Below, piece after piece: positions 12,281-22,703 of a stretch of 30,610 nt of DNA. The notes under the pieces were generated by a model, which was given only the letters and a program-made list of their open reading frames with translations, was not told where the DNA came from and searched no databases. Origin of the DNA: Pelargonium nanum (Eukaryota; Streptophyta; Magnoliopsida; Geraniales; Geraniaceae); NCBI GenBank assembly GCA_036897485.1, contig JAYMTF010000757.1, positions 1 through 30,610 on the forward strand, written 5' to 3'. Made by a program: the position numbers and the translations under genes. Within the stretch, counting starts at the first letter, position 1. Each line of letters opens with the position of its first letter.

Positions 12281-15200
12281 TCAAAGTATGTTTGCAGCAC
12301 CAATATAACTAGAACTGCCAGTAGATTCCAAAAGGCTGAGGGTCAATCCCTGTTGCTCCTTGTTCAGCAATGAAAACCACTTTCTTATAAGATCAGCTGG
12401 AACAAATTGACTTGCAGTGGCTGGAAGCTTCACACTACTTCGGACAATATCTTGAAAATCAAGAGAAAGAAGCCCAAGTAGAGCAGTAATGGTGCTAACT
12501 TGTGTAGAAAGACCCCCCTTCAGAGTTGTATCTTGACAAAGAAAAGCACACAATTTGCATCTCAAGTTGTGAACTCCTTTGTCATCGTAACCTCCAGAAA
12601 TAACTCCAACTCTTCCAATTTGACCCAGAACAATAACAACAGCTGCCACAAAGTTATCTGGCAAGCTTAATTCTAACAATTCAAGCAGCTGGGGAATAAT
12701 GTTTATACAAGTCCAATCCCAGCTCATGTTGCTTGCAACTAGCTCCACCAATGACAGGACATCAATGACCTGACAAGAAGCCTCACTCAATGTAGAGTTT
12801 AATTGACTTAACTTCAGATTTTGATCCATGTTCCCTGAAAGAGCACTGTTTCTAAGTTTTTCCAAAAGCAACGATGTAACAGTATCTGCAGAAACTGCGC
12901 CCTCAGCAAATGGGCATTTAGCACATGGATGAAACTCTGCATGAACTTTGTGCAAACATGGAAAACAAGAAGCAGCAACTGATGGTCTCTCTAGAAGTGA
13001 AACAACAGATTTCAAGGTAGTTGCTATTAAATTGTCATTGCCCAAGAAGAAATATTTCTCTCCACCCAAGTAAGCAAAAACATGAAGAATATGCAGCATT
13101 AAGGATAAATCATGTCTGAGCATCCTGGAAATCCTGTATGATGCTTCACAAAGAAAACCAATGTGGTCAATTGCTGTACACATTGCTGCTAGTATGATAC
13201 TCCCAGCCATCAACTGGTCCTTAGATGCAGTTCCAAATGATAACCTTATATTTACACCATCCAGAAGCAGGTTAACTCTTGAATCACATCCGCTCAATGT
13301 CTCAGAGGATTCATCTTCATGTACCATAACTCTTCCAATTACAAGAAAATCTTCAATAAAACTAAGCAGTTTATCCAAACCACAATGTTTTGAAAATAAG
13401 TTTCGTGTCTCCACGTCAGCCATCACTGAACACATGTGTTCAGCAAAGGAGTCAACGCACAACTTGCCAAATAAAGAGTTCCTAAACTTATGCTCTGCAA
13501 CCACAGAAAAGTTTAGCAGTAACAGAGGAAAGAACACAGACATCTTCTCCTCGGGTAAGACTTTATCTTCCATCTCAAGAGCAAGAAGAATCTTTTGCAC
13601 TGCCCAGTCTGTTTGAGATAACAAAGAGCACTGAGTTACACAATTTCTGATAGCACTAAATATCCTAGAAATGCTGTTATGATCCTTAGAAGCAGGAAAC
13701 AAAAGAAAGTACCCAGAGATACTGTCATTTGGCAATCCGATTTCACTTTTACCAGGAAATTCGGCCTCCTGTTTCCCAGAAGCAGGAATATCGGATATCT
13801 CCACTTCACCACAAATCCCTTTGTTCTGTAGTTTATCAAATAAATTGCTGAGATCTCCATTTGTATGCACTAATGGATCATGAGAAGTTCCTGAGACAGT
13901 AAACTCAATCTCAGGAAGACTTGGTGAAAGCGGCCTTTCCCTTGCTTCTCTGTAACACTCCTCTTCAACAGAACTATTCAAGTTAAGCAAGTTCATATAA
14001 TCCCCATCAAATAATTCCTGAAAAGTTAACATAGCTTCTTGGTTTCTTGTAACAGAATCGCACATACTGTCCTGGCATGCCTGATGGGTTCCTATTAAAT
14101 TTTTGACAGGCACAGAAGCTTGTTGTTCACAAGCAGTAGCATCATCATTTCCACAATTTCCTGTCTTCCTTCTCTCATCGCCATTACCTGAATTCTGCAT
14201 CACCAGCTTCTCTTTGTGTTTGTGAATCTTCTTTCTTTTCTTGTTCAACTTATCATGCTTAGCCACTGTGCCACATTGAGGATCAGGAATCACACATCTT
14301 CCCTTCTCAACAGTGTCTATTTTTCCATTTAACACACCATGCAAAACAGAAAGTTTCTCTTCAATCTGCATATAACACTTCTTACTCTTCAAATACAAGT
14401 TTTCAACTGATTCAACTACATCCATAATTCTCTTTCTTTTCCTGCCCTGTCCATTAATGGTGCCACTGACACCATCAACCCTGAGAGGACTCCTGACACT
14501 ATTTTCAGCCACCACAGCCAGATTTGCATTGCACCTCTTTTTGACATCTTGACCAGAATAGCTTGAAATTGTTGGTTGAGCACTCAAGCTCCCCTCTAGC
14601 ATTTTTACAGAGGTGGTACCAGATAAAGCACCAATTTCTTGTGAGCTCACCAACTCCAGTGCCCCAGAATTTTTAGCGGAACTATCAAACAGTTTCCTTT
14701 CTGACTTTCTCAGCTTCATGGAGTTCCTTGCGTTTTCCAGTTGCTCATCTATACCTTTGGTGCTAGGAGAGAAACAATTTCCCAGATTATACAGGCGTTG
14801 CGAGAACAGATCAAATTCAGATTTCAATCGGGCCAATTCTTGCTGTACTACACCATTACGATCTCTTTCCAACTTAACCACTTCCTCTGCATGTTTCACT
14901 CGCCTTTTCTCAAACTTCAGCTGTTTTTTCAGAAGTTTCATTTCCTCAATTTTAAAATTCATTTCTTCACCGGGAAAACCCACAGAAGACTTGATTAATT
15001 TCCTAGCTGATAAAAGCTCATTCCTCTCCTTACGCAATTCCTCAATGTCTCTTTTGCATTCTGCTAACACCCGCAATAACTGATCTGCACGACATTTCTC
15101 TTCCTCAGCCTTCTTCCTATTCACTTCTACAGCCTTCTTCTGCTCCTCCGCCTTAACCCTATCGGCATCCACTCGTTTTTTCTCTCCAACCACCTTCTGC

Positions 15201-15889
15201 AATTGAGCTTCAAGCTTTCTGTTTGCCTCTTCCAAATTCTGAGTCTCCAGAGCCAATTTGGACCTTAAATTATCAGCTTCCCTCTTCAAAACCTCCATTG
15301 CCTTCTTCTTCTCTTCCTCAGCCGAATCCGCCCTCATTCTCTCTTTCTTAACAACCTTTTCAAGCTCAGAAATTTTCTTCTTACAATGCTTTACATCATT
15401 TTCACCATTTTGCTTCAAAGACATTAGCTCAGACTTTAAAGCATTAACTTCATTCGATAAAGAAACCCTAACCTTTTTCTCCTCTTCTGCTTTGGACCGA
15501 GCTTCTTTGGCTTCTCTCTTCAGCGCCTCCACGGCCTTCCTCTTCTCCGCCTCCGCCGAATCCGCCCTCGCTTTCTCCTTTCTGAGAAGATCCTCCAATC
15601 GGCTAATTTCTTCTTTGGAATTATCTCCGCCACCATTGTCACAAACCTGGCGGAGGGAAGAGATCTCGGATCTCAAGGCGGAGACCTCCTTCTCCAGCAA
15701 AGATCTGACAGCCGCCTCCTTCGCCTTCTCCTCGTCGTGCGATGTCTGGAGACTGAGACTGTGGGTTTTAAGGAGATCCACGGCTTGCCGCAGGGCATTT
15801 CGCTTCTCTAAGAGCTTTGTGTATTTCTCTTTCCACGCAGCGCAGCACGGATTTTCTGCCGCCGATGCCGAAGCAGTAGTCTCCGGCAT
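12281..15889 (-). CDS. EMB1611: Large coiled-coil protein, EMB1611/MEE22-like
   Basis: One uninterrupted exon encodes 1202 residues. The start is well fixed, because an in-frame TAA lies immediately before the ATG (15890-15892). The N-terminus carries a short conserved-looking block, ENPCCAAWKEKY, followed by a charged coiled coil from about residue 20 to 380. Within it, residues 69-147 and 148-226 are two copies of a 79-residue unit (VSALRSE / VNALKSE; KARADSAEAEKRKA / RMRADSAEEEKKKA). Basic clusters RKRKR (483-487) and KKRKKIHKHK (about 560-569) look like nuclear localisation signals. A central acidic stretch contains LFDGDYMNLLNLNSSVEEE followed by PLSPSLPEIEF. The C-terminal third is hydrophobic and helical, possibly ARM/HEAT-like, with several Cys. 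I recall this arrangement from Arabidopsis EMB1611/MEE22 (At2g34780), needed for embryo and shoot development; the biochemical role is unknown. The identification rests on memory of the conserved blocks, not on a search. Confidence 0.72.
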   Translation of the reverse strand: MPETTASASAAENPCCAAWKEKYTKLLEKRNALRQAVDLLKTHSLSLQTSHDEEKAKEAAVRSLLEKEVSALRSEISSLRQVCDNGGGDNSKEEISRLEDLLRKEKARADSAEAEKRKAVEALKREAKEARSKAEEEKKVRVSLSNEVNALKSELMSLKQNGENDVKHCKKKISELEKVVKKERMRADSAEEEKKKAMEVLKREADNLRSKLALETQNLEEANRKLEAQLQKVVGEKKRVDADRVKAEEQKKAVEVNRKKAEEEKCRADQLLRVLAECKRDIEELRKERNELLSARKLIKSSVGFPGEEMNFKIEEMKLLKKQLKFEKRRVKHAEEVVKLERDRNGVVQQELARLKSEFDLFSQRLYNLGNCFSPSTKGIDEQLENARNSMKLRKSERKLFDSSAKNSGALELVSSQEIGALSGTTSVKMLEGSLSAQPTISSYSGQDVKKRCNANLAVVAENSVRSPLRVDGVSGTINGQGRKRKRIMDVVESVENLYLKSKKCYMQIEEKLSVLHGVLNGKIDTVEKGRCVIPDPQCGTVAKHDKLNKKRKKIHKHKEKLVMQNSGNGDERRKTGNCGNDDATACEQQASVPVKNLIGTHQACQDSMCDSVTRNQEAMLTFQELFDGDYMNLLNLNSSVEEECYREARERPLSPSLPEIEFTVSGTSHDPLVHTNGDLSNLFDKLQNKGICGEVEISDIPASGKQEAEFPGKSEIGLPNDSISGYFLLFPASKDHNSISRIFSAIRNCVTQCSLLSQTDWAVQKILLALEMEDKVLPEEKMSVFFPLLLLNFSVVAEHKFRNSLFGKLCVDSFAEHMCSVMADVETRNLFSKHCGLDKLLSFIEDFLVIGRVMVHEDESSETLSGCDSRVNLLLDGVNIRLSFGTASKDQLMAGSIILAAMCTAIDHIGFLCEASYRISRMLRHDLSLMLHILHVFAYLGGEKYFFLGNDNLIATTLKSVVSLLERPSVAASCFPCLHKVHAEFHPCAKCPFAEGAVSADTVTSLLLEKLRNSALSGNMDQNLKLSQLNSTLSEASCQVIDVLSLVELVASNMSWDWTCINIIPQLLELLELSLPDNFVAAVVIVLGQIGRVGVISGGYDDKGVHNLRCKLCAFLCQDTTLKGGLSTQVSTITALLGLLSLDFQDIVRSSVKLPATASQFVPADLIRKWFSLLNKEQQGLTLSLLESTGSSSYIGAANIL
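15212..15685 (-). repeat. Internal tandem duplication in the coiled-coil gene
   Basis: Two adjacent 237-bp units (15685-15449 and 15448-15212) encode related 79-residue blocks. Similarity is also visible in the DNA: on the plus strand GCCGAATCCGCCCTC occurs in both copies in equivalent places. The unit length keeps the frame and is consistent with duplication of a coiled-coil segment. Confidence 0.65.
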
Positions 15890-16219
15890 TTATGCAAGTG
15901 TTAACGTCGTGAAGACTCGCCGAATTTGAGTTTCAGATGAACTGTTCTTTCATTGATTTGGAGCCAACTTCCATGGCGGAAAAACCCTAAACCCCCTCTA
16001 TCAACCTTGCCGGTTGTGAAAATCGTAACTCTTCCTCACGCGATGTCGTTTCAAATTTCTCCCCAATCCGGCCAGCTCGCTCGCCGCCAAAGAAACCGCG
16101 ACCCGCTCCCAAATGGGCCACCCCATTTGGGCCGAAAACATTAAATCTATGGGTAGAACTGTAGAATAGATGGGCCTAAGTAAATGATCGGCTCAATCAA
16201 AGCAATCGAGAATGCGAAA

Positions 16220-16225
16220 GTCGGT
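16220..16225 (-). promoter_or_regulatory. DRE/CRT-like core upstream of ERD15-like gene
   Basis: GTCGGT on the plus strand is ACCGAC in reverse complement, matching the (A/G)CCGAC core bound by DREB/CBF factors. It lies about 230 bp before the start codon. A hexamer can occur by chance, but its association with a dehydration-response gene is suggestive. Confidence 0.35.
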
Positions 16226-16333
16226 TTCAACGAGACCAATGAGTCCACATGTGGGCCCCAACGAAATATCTAGAATATAAAACGATGCGTATCATCGCGT
16301 CACCGATCTACCGGCTTGATTACCGGCTAATGA

Positions 16334-16339
16334 CACGTG
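16334..16339 (+). promoter_or_regulatory. G-box / ABRE (CACGTG)
   Basis: GACACGTGT contains the palindromic G-box CACGTG with an ACGTGT ABRE core, about 65 bp upstream of the TATA box and 112 bp from the start codon. bZIP factors of the ABF/AREB group are known to bind this type of site, which fits a gene of the ABA- and dehydration-responsive ERD15 family. Confidence 0.5.
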
Positions 16340-16398
16340 TAAGAATCAGACAAATCCCAAACCTCAGGCTCGGAAGCTCCAAACCATACGTCTCCGGA

Positions 16399-16407
16399 TA
16401 TATATAT
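16399..16407 (+). promoter_or_regulatory. TATA box of ERD15-like gene
   Basis: TATATATAT lies about 45-50 bases upstream of the start codon, implying a very short leader of some 15-20 bases if it is used, or an alternative upstream initiation. Confidence 0.5.
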
Positions 16408-16450
16408 TAGTGAACAGATATTTCCACATCTCGGTTCTGAGTGAGAAGTG

Positions 16451-17021
16451 ATGGCATTGGTATCGGGAGGACGATCGGAGTTGAACCCTAACGCGCCAAT
16501 CTTCGTGCCGGCGGCGTACCGGCAGGTGGAGGATTTCTCGGCGGCGTGGTGGGACCTGGTGAAGAGCTCCGCTTGGTTCCGCCACTACTGGCTCAGCCTG
16601 CACCAGGACGACGAGAGCTTCGACGGTGGTGACGACGATGAATACGTCTCAGAGGAGGATATATTTGGTGATGCGTTGTCGGATTCGGAAGCTGATCTGG
16701 AGGAATCGGAGATCTCTGAAGCTAAAGCAGATACCAATTCACAAGAAAAGAAGCCGCGAAACGGTACTTTTGTTTTCATTTTGAGGTGTAGAGATCAATA
16801 AATTGGTGGATGTTTTGGATCTGATTGGGATGTGGTATTTGATTGCAGGTGTTGATACTGATGTGAAAGCGTTGATGAAGAATCTGGGATTGTCAGTGAC
16901 AGAGACTCCGAAGAAAAGATTGGCGAAGACGGCGGTGGGGCCTGCTAAGTATTGCGAGAAGGTGGTGCCGTGTTTAAGCCCTAGGATGGGTCCCGGACGG
17001 CGGATTCACCAGCCGCGGTGA
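16451..17021 (+). CDS. ERD15: ERD15-like PAM2 protein (CID type)
   Basis: A small acidic protein of 161 residues encoded by two exons, 16451-16763 and 16849-17021 (GT-AG, phase 1). Residues 9-22 ([14 protein letters not shown]) form a PAM2 motif, which binds the MLLE domain of poly(A)-binding protein. It is followed by [15 protein letters not shown]...WFRHYW, the conserved PAE1-type block of this family, an Asp/Glu-rich middle, and the C-terminal signature IHQPR. This order and length match Arabidopsis ERD15 (EARLY RESPONSIVE TO DEHYDRATION 15, also CID1), a small, fast stress-induced protein reported to modulate ABA sensitivity. The ATG is chosen because the family begins MA(M/L)VSG. A poly(A) signal AATAAA is at about 17124-17130. 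The upstream ABRE, DRE-like core and TATA box fit stress control. Confidence 0.92.
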
Positions 17022-17139
17022 AGGAGATGGAGGAATAGGGTGGTTGATTTGTACATGTGTGACTGTTTGTGGGTAAAGGGAAAGTGAAGTGAAGTTGAGA
17101 GATGTATGTGAGTGTGTAAATAATGAATAAAAATATAAG

Positions 17140-20100
17140 CTGTGTTTTGTGGTAATGTGACTTTCAAGTATAAGAACCAAGCCCATTTACAAGTTAATTC
17201 CAATAGGAAATGTTTGAAGCCCATTCCATTTAGAGGATGTGATTTAGCCTTTAGGACTTTCAGAAAAAATCATACAAGATATATGTTTTTGAAGCTAAGC
17301 AAATGAGTAGTTCGTTTCCTCTTTCAACAACCTCAACAAGTATTCAACAAGAAACATGAAGAACATAAGCCTATCGTAAAGAGGAAATGCAATTCGATGG
17401 GAATAGAAAAGCTAAAGAGTCCTAAGGTTGTTAGAAATGATCAATATTTGCAAAATGACCTGACCAATAAAGACCCAAAGAATTTTGGAATCCTTCGATT
17501 CATCAAGTGTGCTAGAATTTACTCACCATATATTCATGCGTTAGGAGTAGGAGGCTATTGATGATACACAATTACGCATAATTTTGAGCACGCAACAAGG
17601 GTGCCTCATCACTAGAAATGGACTAATGAAACGTTGGATCTAACATAACAGTAGAACGAGTTTAATTCTTGAAGGATTGTTTAACCATCTAATATGTTCA
17701 ATTTGAATAAGAAAGAACTTAATAGTCGTTTATATAAAATTAAACGATATATATAATATGAATGAATTATGTCATATATAGTTCAGCTCAATAAATATTC
17801 ATTTTTTTTTACATTTAGATACAAATTGCAACTCACACTTTCATTTTGTAAGTTACCAACAAATAATGGCCATCAGTAATTGCACACGTTAGGTAACCAA
17901 GGTGGTCAAAATTAAGCAAGAACCAACATCCTTCCGAGCATGAATTTTTTTTTGGTCAATTATAGCTATAGCAGTCGGTAGGGGTTGAGCATATTCATTG
18001 ATAAGGTACGTACATATTCATATTGTAATCACTATAGATAAGTAATGCGTACGTATTGCAAGTTTTGGTTAAGACGAATGACATGTTCTAATTAATATTA
18101 CAATAATATAGTCTCTTATTCCTTAGCTTATCCGTTGAGTATGCAGAAAAAATAAAAATAAAAACTAAATTCCAGTAAAAACTTGACGGCAAAGCAGAAG
18201 AACATGCAATGCAGTAGTAGTTGAAGTACAAAAACGTTGAAAAGAAAAGATCCTATACCTTCATAAGATGGATAAGCTCTGTACGTTGACAACGAATAAC
18301 ATAGTACATTGATTGAAAGGGAAGTCTCTTCCATGTCTGTACCCGTTGTCTTCTTGTCGGTATCTGGTCTCTTAATCTTCCTATATGTTTCACCGACCAA
18401 ACACCACAATCAAAGCACATTACAAAGGTTCAACAAGATTGCTCATACCAATACCATGCACATTGCTCATGTAGTCATGTTAGTGTTAGTATGTGAGCTC
18501 ATAACTCAATCAATATCAACCTCTCTAATCCCAAAATGACTACTTTATGATCATGTCTACGAATATTTGTACTTTAAAATTAGTGTATTCTTTTTTAAAG
18601 TCATCTAGGCCTTTGAATTTTTAAAAAAGCATCAATTTAGTCACTGAATGTTGGAAAAAGAAAACACTTAAGCTCTTGAACTTTGAGTTTTTAAGTCAAT
18701 ATAGTATCAATAATTAGCTTAAGTTAACTTTTTGTTAATTATAATAATTTGACGCTAACGTGAGTTTTAAAAAATATACACTTATTCCATTGTATTACTA
18801 TAATATGATAACCAAGAATCCAATGAAGAAATACCCAATTTTCGAGATGAACATTAACATTTTGATTATATCCAACCATTATCATAGGATGCAACGAACT
18901 CTAGTGATCTACTAATCTTCTTCCCATGTGACTTGTGAGGACCTCAACATCAAAGATCATTGCACCATCCATATGTGTCTCCTTTCTTTTTATATTTCCA
19001 TTTTTTAAAGATTAATCACATGGACTCTAGTGCTTGTAGCCGACCAATTTTATCTTAATAGCCTCTATAATTTGTTAGTGAGGATAATTAGTATATTAAT
19101 TCATTTCACTATGATCACATTAGGTGGTTAGTTCCATGAATCAACCCTATTTTCTGCACCTACATATGTAACTATATATTTTCTGCTCTATACTTCAACT
19201 CAGCTAATCATGATTGGAGTCTTACTTACCGAATTAATTAACGATCCTCAACCTCATATTCATTTGTCGTTTAGAGTAGTTTATTCCATTGAATTTTGAT
19301 ATGATATAATAATTATTCGTGCGGTCATTCAATTGCAATCCAACGGAACAATTTATTATAATATATATGATTATTCTCAACTATTCGATCTTATTTGGAA
19401 ACACTGCATAAGTCATTAACACGTCGATTACTATGTAAACATAAGCTTCGAAAGCAAGAAAAGTCTAAATTATGATTATATAATGTTCCAACAAAATATA
19501 TTTGTGGTCTGTTAATGTTTGCAAACAGACATATGTCAAAAACATACAGAGATTTCTTGTAGTATTATTTATAAGGAGTAATGTTTGTGTGGAACTGTTA
19601 GGTGGGGACTCACTAATCAGTTTTGATTCTATACAAATTCGGTGGAGTTAAATTTTGACAATTGTTTGGTTTACATATTCATGCAATATAATATTACTAT
19701 CTTGACATTTTCCTACAAGATAATGAATTTGTTTGTTGAGATTTTAAACGAATTAAAACAATTGAAGTGACTTGTTTTTCACACATTCAGAAAATATAAT
19801 ATATATTTTTGTCTCTCTCGAAATTTACTTTATATTCCTTATCTTTAACTCAAATTCATTTTTAATTGAGTAATAATCAGATTCGGAAGGTCGTTGAAGA
19901 TAAAAGATTGGAGAAAGGATAGTTATGATTAGGGTTGCAAATTGGAGGAGATGAGAGGTATTTTGATAATTTTATTTTTTAATGATCATGTGCGGTGCAC
20001 ATGAATTAATAACGTGACGTCCAAGACTAACTGGTATAAGGTGATATGGCGTTTTATGTTGACGTGCAAGTTATAAATCTACTAAAACATAGTGAAAATT

Positions 20101-21170
20101 TAAAATCGAAAAAAATCTCAGAGGTATCAAATTCATTTTTACTTTGCTTTTTGATGAAGCCTCTCATGATATTACCCTTTCCTACCTACACAACTTTGTT
20201 TTGTCTTCTAATCTACCTCTTCTTCTATGATATAGTCTAAAATCAAATTGGCATGATTCCAGAAACTATATATATATTAAATTTGCATGTTATATATACT
20301 TTCCAACACTTGTAACATGAATCCAAATTCCTTGCACCACACTCTTCTTGTGTTGAATAGCATAGAAGAAAAGCTTGCCAGCTGAAATATTGTGTACTTT
20401 TGATAGCTCTACCTCACTACAACACTTCAAAGATTTATTCTTTTCCATTTGGAAGACAATACTAACATTATTGGGAAGACTAATGTCTTAAAATAAACTA
20501 AACTCATTTTCTAAATATCAATACAGTAATATTTATGTGTCTGATTTAATTTTAAATCATTGATGACAAACAACAATTTTCTATTAATTTGCAATTATTC
20601 GAATTCAAATTACAAAACACATGTAATCGGTCAATAAGTTAGACTCAATAAATACGTGTATCGACAACTTAATAATAAATCGTGATTTGAATAACAAAAA
20701 CTCAAGTCAACAATAGAACAAAAGAACGAAAATTTCAACCAACTTTCGCTTATGAGCTAGGTCGGCTAAAACATCTCTTAACTAACGTTGAAATACAATT
20801 ATGATTCAAATTCAAATTCGTTTACACATACAAAGCAACCTATAAACCTAATATTCAGTGTAGAGTAACCATCAAGAATTCAAAAACGATATCCACAAGT
20901 TTACATCACAAAAGGGGGAAGCAACCAATACTAAATATAAGTTATCTACATGCTAAATTCTTCCTCTACTCATGCTCAATGGGGTTAACCCTAAGCCAAA
21001 AATTGGTGATAAAAATAGAGGTATCTTGATTGGGCAAGCCATAATTGGTCAACACAACAACACATAAGAAAAGCCCCCCACAGCTCACAAGTCTACAAAA
21101 CAAATCTTTAAATAAGAAGAAAATGAGAGTGGTAGGGTCAATTTCGTAATATAAAACTTTACATGACCAA
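17140..21170. other. AT-rich intergenic stretch without a supported gene
   Basis: Four kilobases of AT-rich DNA. The longest open frames (for example at 18309-18539 on plus and 18128-18409 on minus) overlap each other and show no splice structure, promoter or known motif, so I do not call genes. A patch at about 18560-18780 holds loosely repeated phrases (TTTAGTCACTGAATG, CTCTTGAACTTTGAG) of the kind common in dispersed plant repeats. No tRNA, terminal repeats or transposase coding is visible. Confidence 0.5.
18560..18780. repeat. Possible dispersed-repeat relic
   Basis: The segment contains two related phrases about 50-60 bp apart, CCTTTGAATTTTTAAAAAAG / CTCTTGAACTTTGAGTTTTT, each followed by 'TCA(A/C)T' phrases. 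Similar wording recurs in non-coding plant repeats, but no ends, target duplications or coding traces are visible, so the family is unassigned. Confidence 0.25.
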
Positions 21171-21177
21171 AAGTGTG

Positions 21178-21185
21178 TATATATT
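21178..21185 (+). promoter_or_regulatory. Probable TATA box of the WD40 gene
   Basis: TATATATT lies about 215 bp upstream of the start codon. It is followed by a pyrimidine-rich leader (CTCTCTCC runs at about 21296-21335), the usual plant arrangement of a TATA box and a CT-rich 5' UTR. Confidence 0.5.
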
Positions 21186-21398
21186 TTCAAAGTAGCCGTT
21201 GCACCTCCCAAACACCAACAGCACTCACAACACACACTACTCTCTTCAATATTTCAATATAACAAAAATCTTTACAACAAGCAAGCAATCCGTGGCCTCT
21301 CTCTCTCCTCCCTCCGCTCCTCTCTCTCTCCTCTTATATCCGTTTCTTGGTCCTCAATCTTTCCACTTCACACCATTTTCAAGAAATCGACCCAATCG

Positions 21399-22703
21399 AT
21401 GATAGCCATGGTTCATTCAATGAATCTCTCTGTTTCGGAACCCACTCTCAAAGCACAATCGATCCCGTTACTGTCAGCGACCACCACGAGTAGCAGTGGC
21501 AGCAGTAGCAGCGGCAGCGATTCCGGCGAGAGCCCGCCGGATTCCGGCCGTTTCGAGCTGATCCCAGACGAAAAGATTCAATTTTTTCGGCTACCCTTTT
21601 CTGGGTCGCTCCCGTACCGGTCGCTGGCGGTTCTCTCCGGCCACATCGGGTCGGTGTCTTGCTTGGCTTTGTGCGGCGAGTTCGTCCTCAGCGCCTCCCA
21701 GGGAAAGGACATTATAGTGTGGCAGCAGCCGGATTTGAGGCAGTTCACGAAGTTCGGACAAGGGGACGGGTCGGTGAAGGCGCTGGTGACGGTCGGGAAC
21801 AAGGTTTTCACGGCGCATCAGGACAGCAGGATGCGAGTCTGGAAGGTGTCGAGGCGGTCGGAGAATGTGTTCCGGCTCGTGGACACGCTTCCGACAACAA
21901 AAGACTATTTGGGGAAGTTCATGAAGCAGAGCAACTATGTGCAGACCCGGAGGCACCACAAGAGGCTCTGGATTGAGCATGCGGATAGCATTTCTTGCTT
22001 GACTGTCTGTAACGGGCTGATCTATTCAGGTTCTTGGGACAAGACCCTCAAAGTTTGGAGGGTCTCGGATTTGAAGTGTTTGGAGTCTATTAAGGCTCAT
22101 GATGATGCCATTAATGGGTTGGTGTCAAGCAAAGGACTTGTGTACTCAGCTTCTGCAGATGGGAAGATCAAGGCTTGGGGCAAGGAGGGGAAGACAAGCT
22201 CACATTCATTGAAGGGGATTTTGGAGGGTCACAAGGATGTTTCAATCAATTCTGTGATTGTTTCTGAGGATGGGAGGTGGGTCTATGGAGGAGGGTCAGA
22301 TGGGTTTGTGATGGGTTGGGAGGGAAAGGTGAATTGTGTGAGCTGGAAGTTGGTTTCTCAGACAAAAGCTCACCAAATGGCTGTGTTGTGTATGTGCTTG
22401 AATGGGGAGTTTTTGTGCAGTGGATCAGCTGATAAGAGTATTGGTGTTTGGAAGAGGGAGGCTTTTGGTTTGCTTAGCAAGGTTGGTGTCATCACAGGCC
22501 ATGAAGGCCCTGTCAAGTGCTTGCAGGCATCACCTATGAGAGTTGGTGGTGGGTTCATGCTCTATAGTGGAAGCCTTGACAAGAGCCTGAGAGTCTGGTG
22601 GGTTCCCAGAAACAGCTCTTGCAAAGAAGATGACAATATTGATGATACCTTTAAAATGGCAAGTACCAAACAAGATTCTGTCATCTTGAGGGAGATTTCT
22701 TGA
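21399..22703 (+). CDS. JGB: WD40-repeat protein, JINGUBANG type
   Basis: An intronless gene for 434 residues. After a Ser/Gly-rich N-terminus (about residues 28-45) come seven WD40 blades, roughly at residues 80-109, 120-149, 193-221, 233-260, 276-308, 323-351 and 366-401; clear GH...W pairs include GHIGSV...IIVW, HADSISC...KVW, HDDAING...KAW and GHEGPVK...RVW. Blades 2 and 3 are joined by a longer basic linker with YLGKF, NYVQTRRHHKRLWIEH, typical of this plant subfamily. The match is to Arabidopsis JINGUBANG and its relatives, which act as scaffolds; JGB itself was described as a negative regulator of pollen germination linked to jasmonate. Several paralogues exist per genome, so the exact orthologue and tissue role are not settled. 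A second ATG at residue 4 is an alternative start. Confidence 0.9.
   Translation: MIAMVHSMNLSVSEPTLKAQSIPLLSATTTSSSGSSSSGSDSGESPPDSGRFELIPDEKIQFFRLPFSGSLPYRSLAVLSGHIGSVSCLALCGEFVLSASQGKDIIVWQQPDLRQFTKFGQGDGSVKALVTVGNKVFTAHQDSRMRVWKVSRRSENVFRLVDTLPTTKDYLGKFMKQSNYVQTRRHHKRLWIEHADSISCLTVCNGLIYSGSWDKTLKVWRVSDLKCLESIKAHDDAINGLVSSKGLVYSASADGKIKAWGKEGKTSSHSLKGILEGHKDVSINSVIVSEDGRWVYGGGSDGFVMGWEGKVNCVSWKLVSQTKAHQMAVLCMCLNGEFLCSGSADKSIGVWKREAFGLLSKVGVITGHEGPVKCLQASPMRVGGGFMLYSGSLDKSLRVWWVPRNSSCKEDDNIDDTFKMASTKQDSVILREIS

Larger units (their letters stand above)
15890..16450. promoter_or_regulatory. Divergent promoter region between EMB1611-like and ERD15-like genes
   Basis: This 561-bp spacer separates two genes transcribed away from each other, so it must hold both promoters. 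On the left, AAACCCTAA (telo-box type) at 15982-15990 lies about 95 bp upstream of the coiled-coil start codon. The right half carries a DRE-like core, a G-box/ABRE and a TATA box suited to the ERD15-like gene; each is listed separately. Confidence 0.6.

Noticed and set aside
13161-13616. Plus-strand open frame of about 150 codons
   Set aside because: It lies wholly antisense to the 1202-residue coding exon and has no own promoter or family features.
14613-15929. Several Ser/Phe-rich plus-strand open frames
   Set aside because: They are the mirror of the Lys/Glu-rich coiled-coil coding sequence; such composition leaves the opposite strand open by chance.
18128-18539. Hydrophobic small frames on both strands
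   Set aside because: AT-rich intergenic sequence gives hydrophobic frames easily; no supporting signals were found.
21578-21980. Overlapping open frames on both strands within the WD40 gene
   Set aside because: Shadows of the GC-rich 5' half of the WD40 reading frame.
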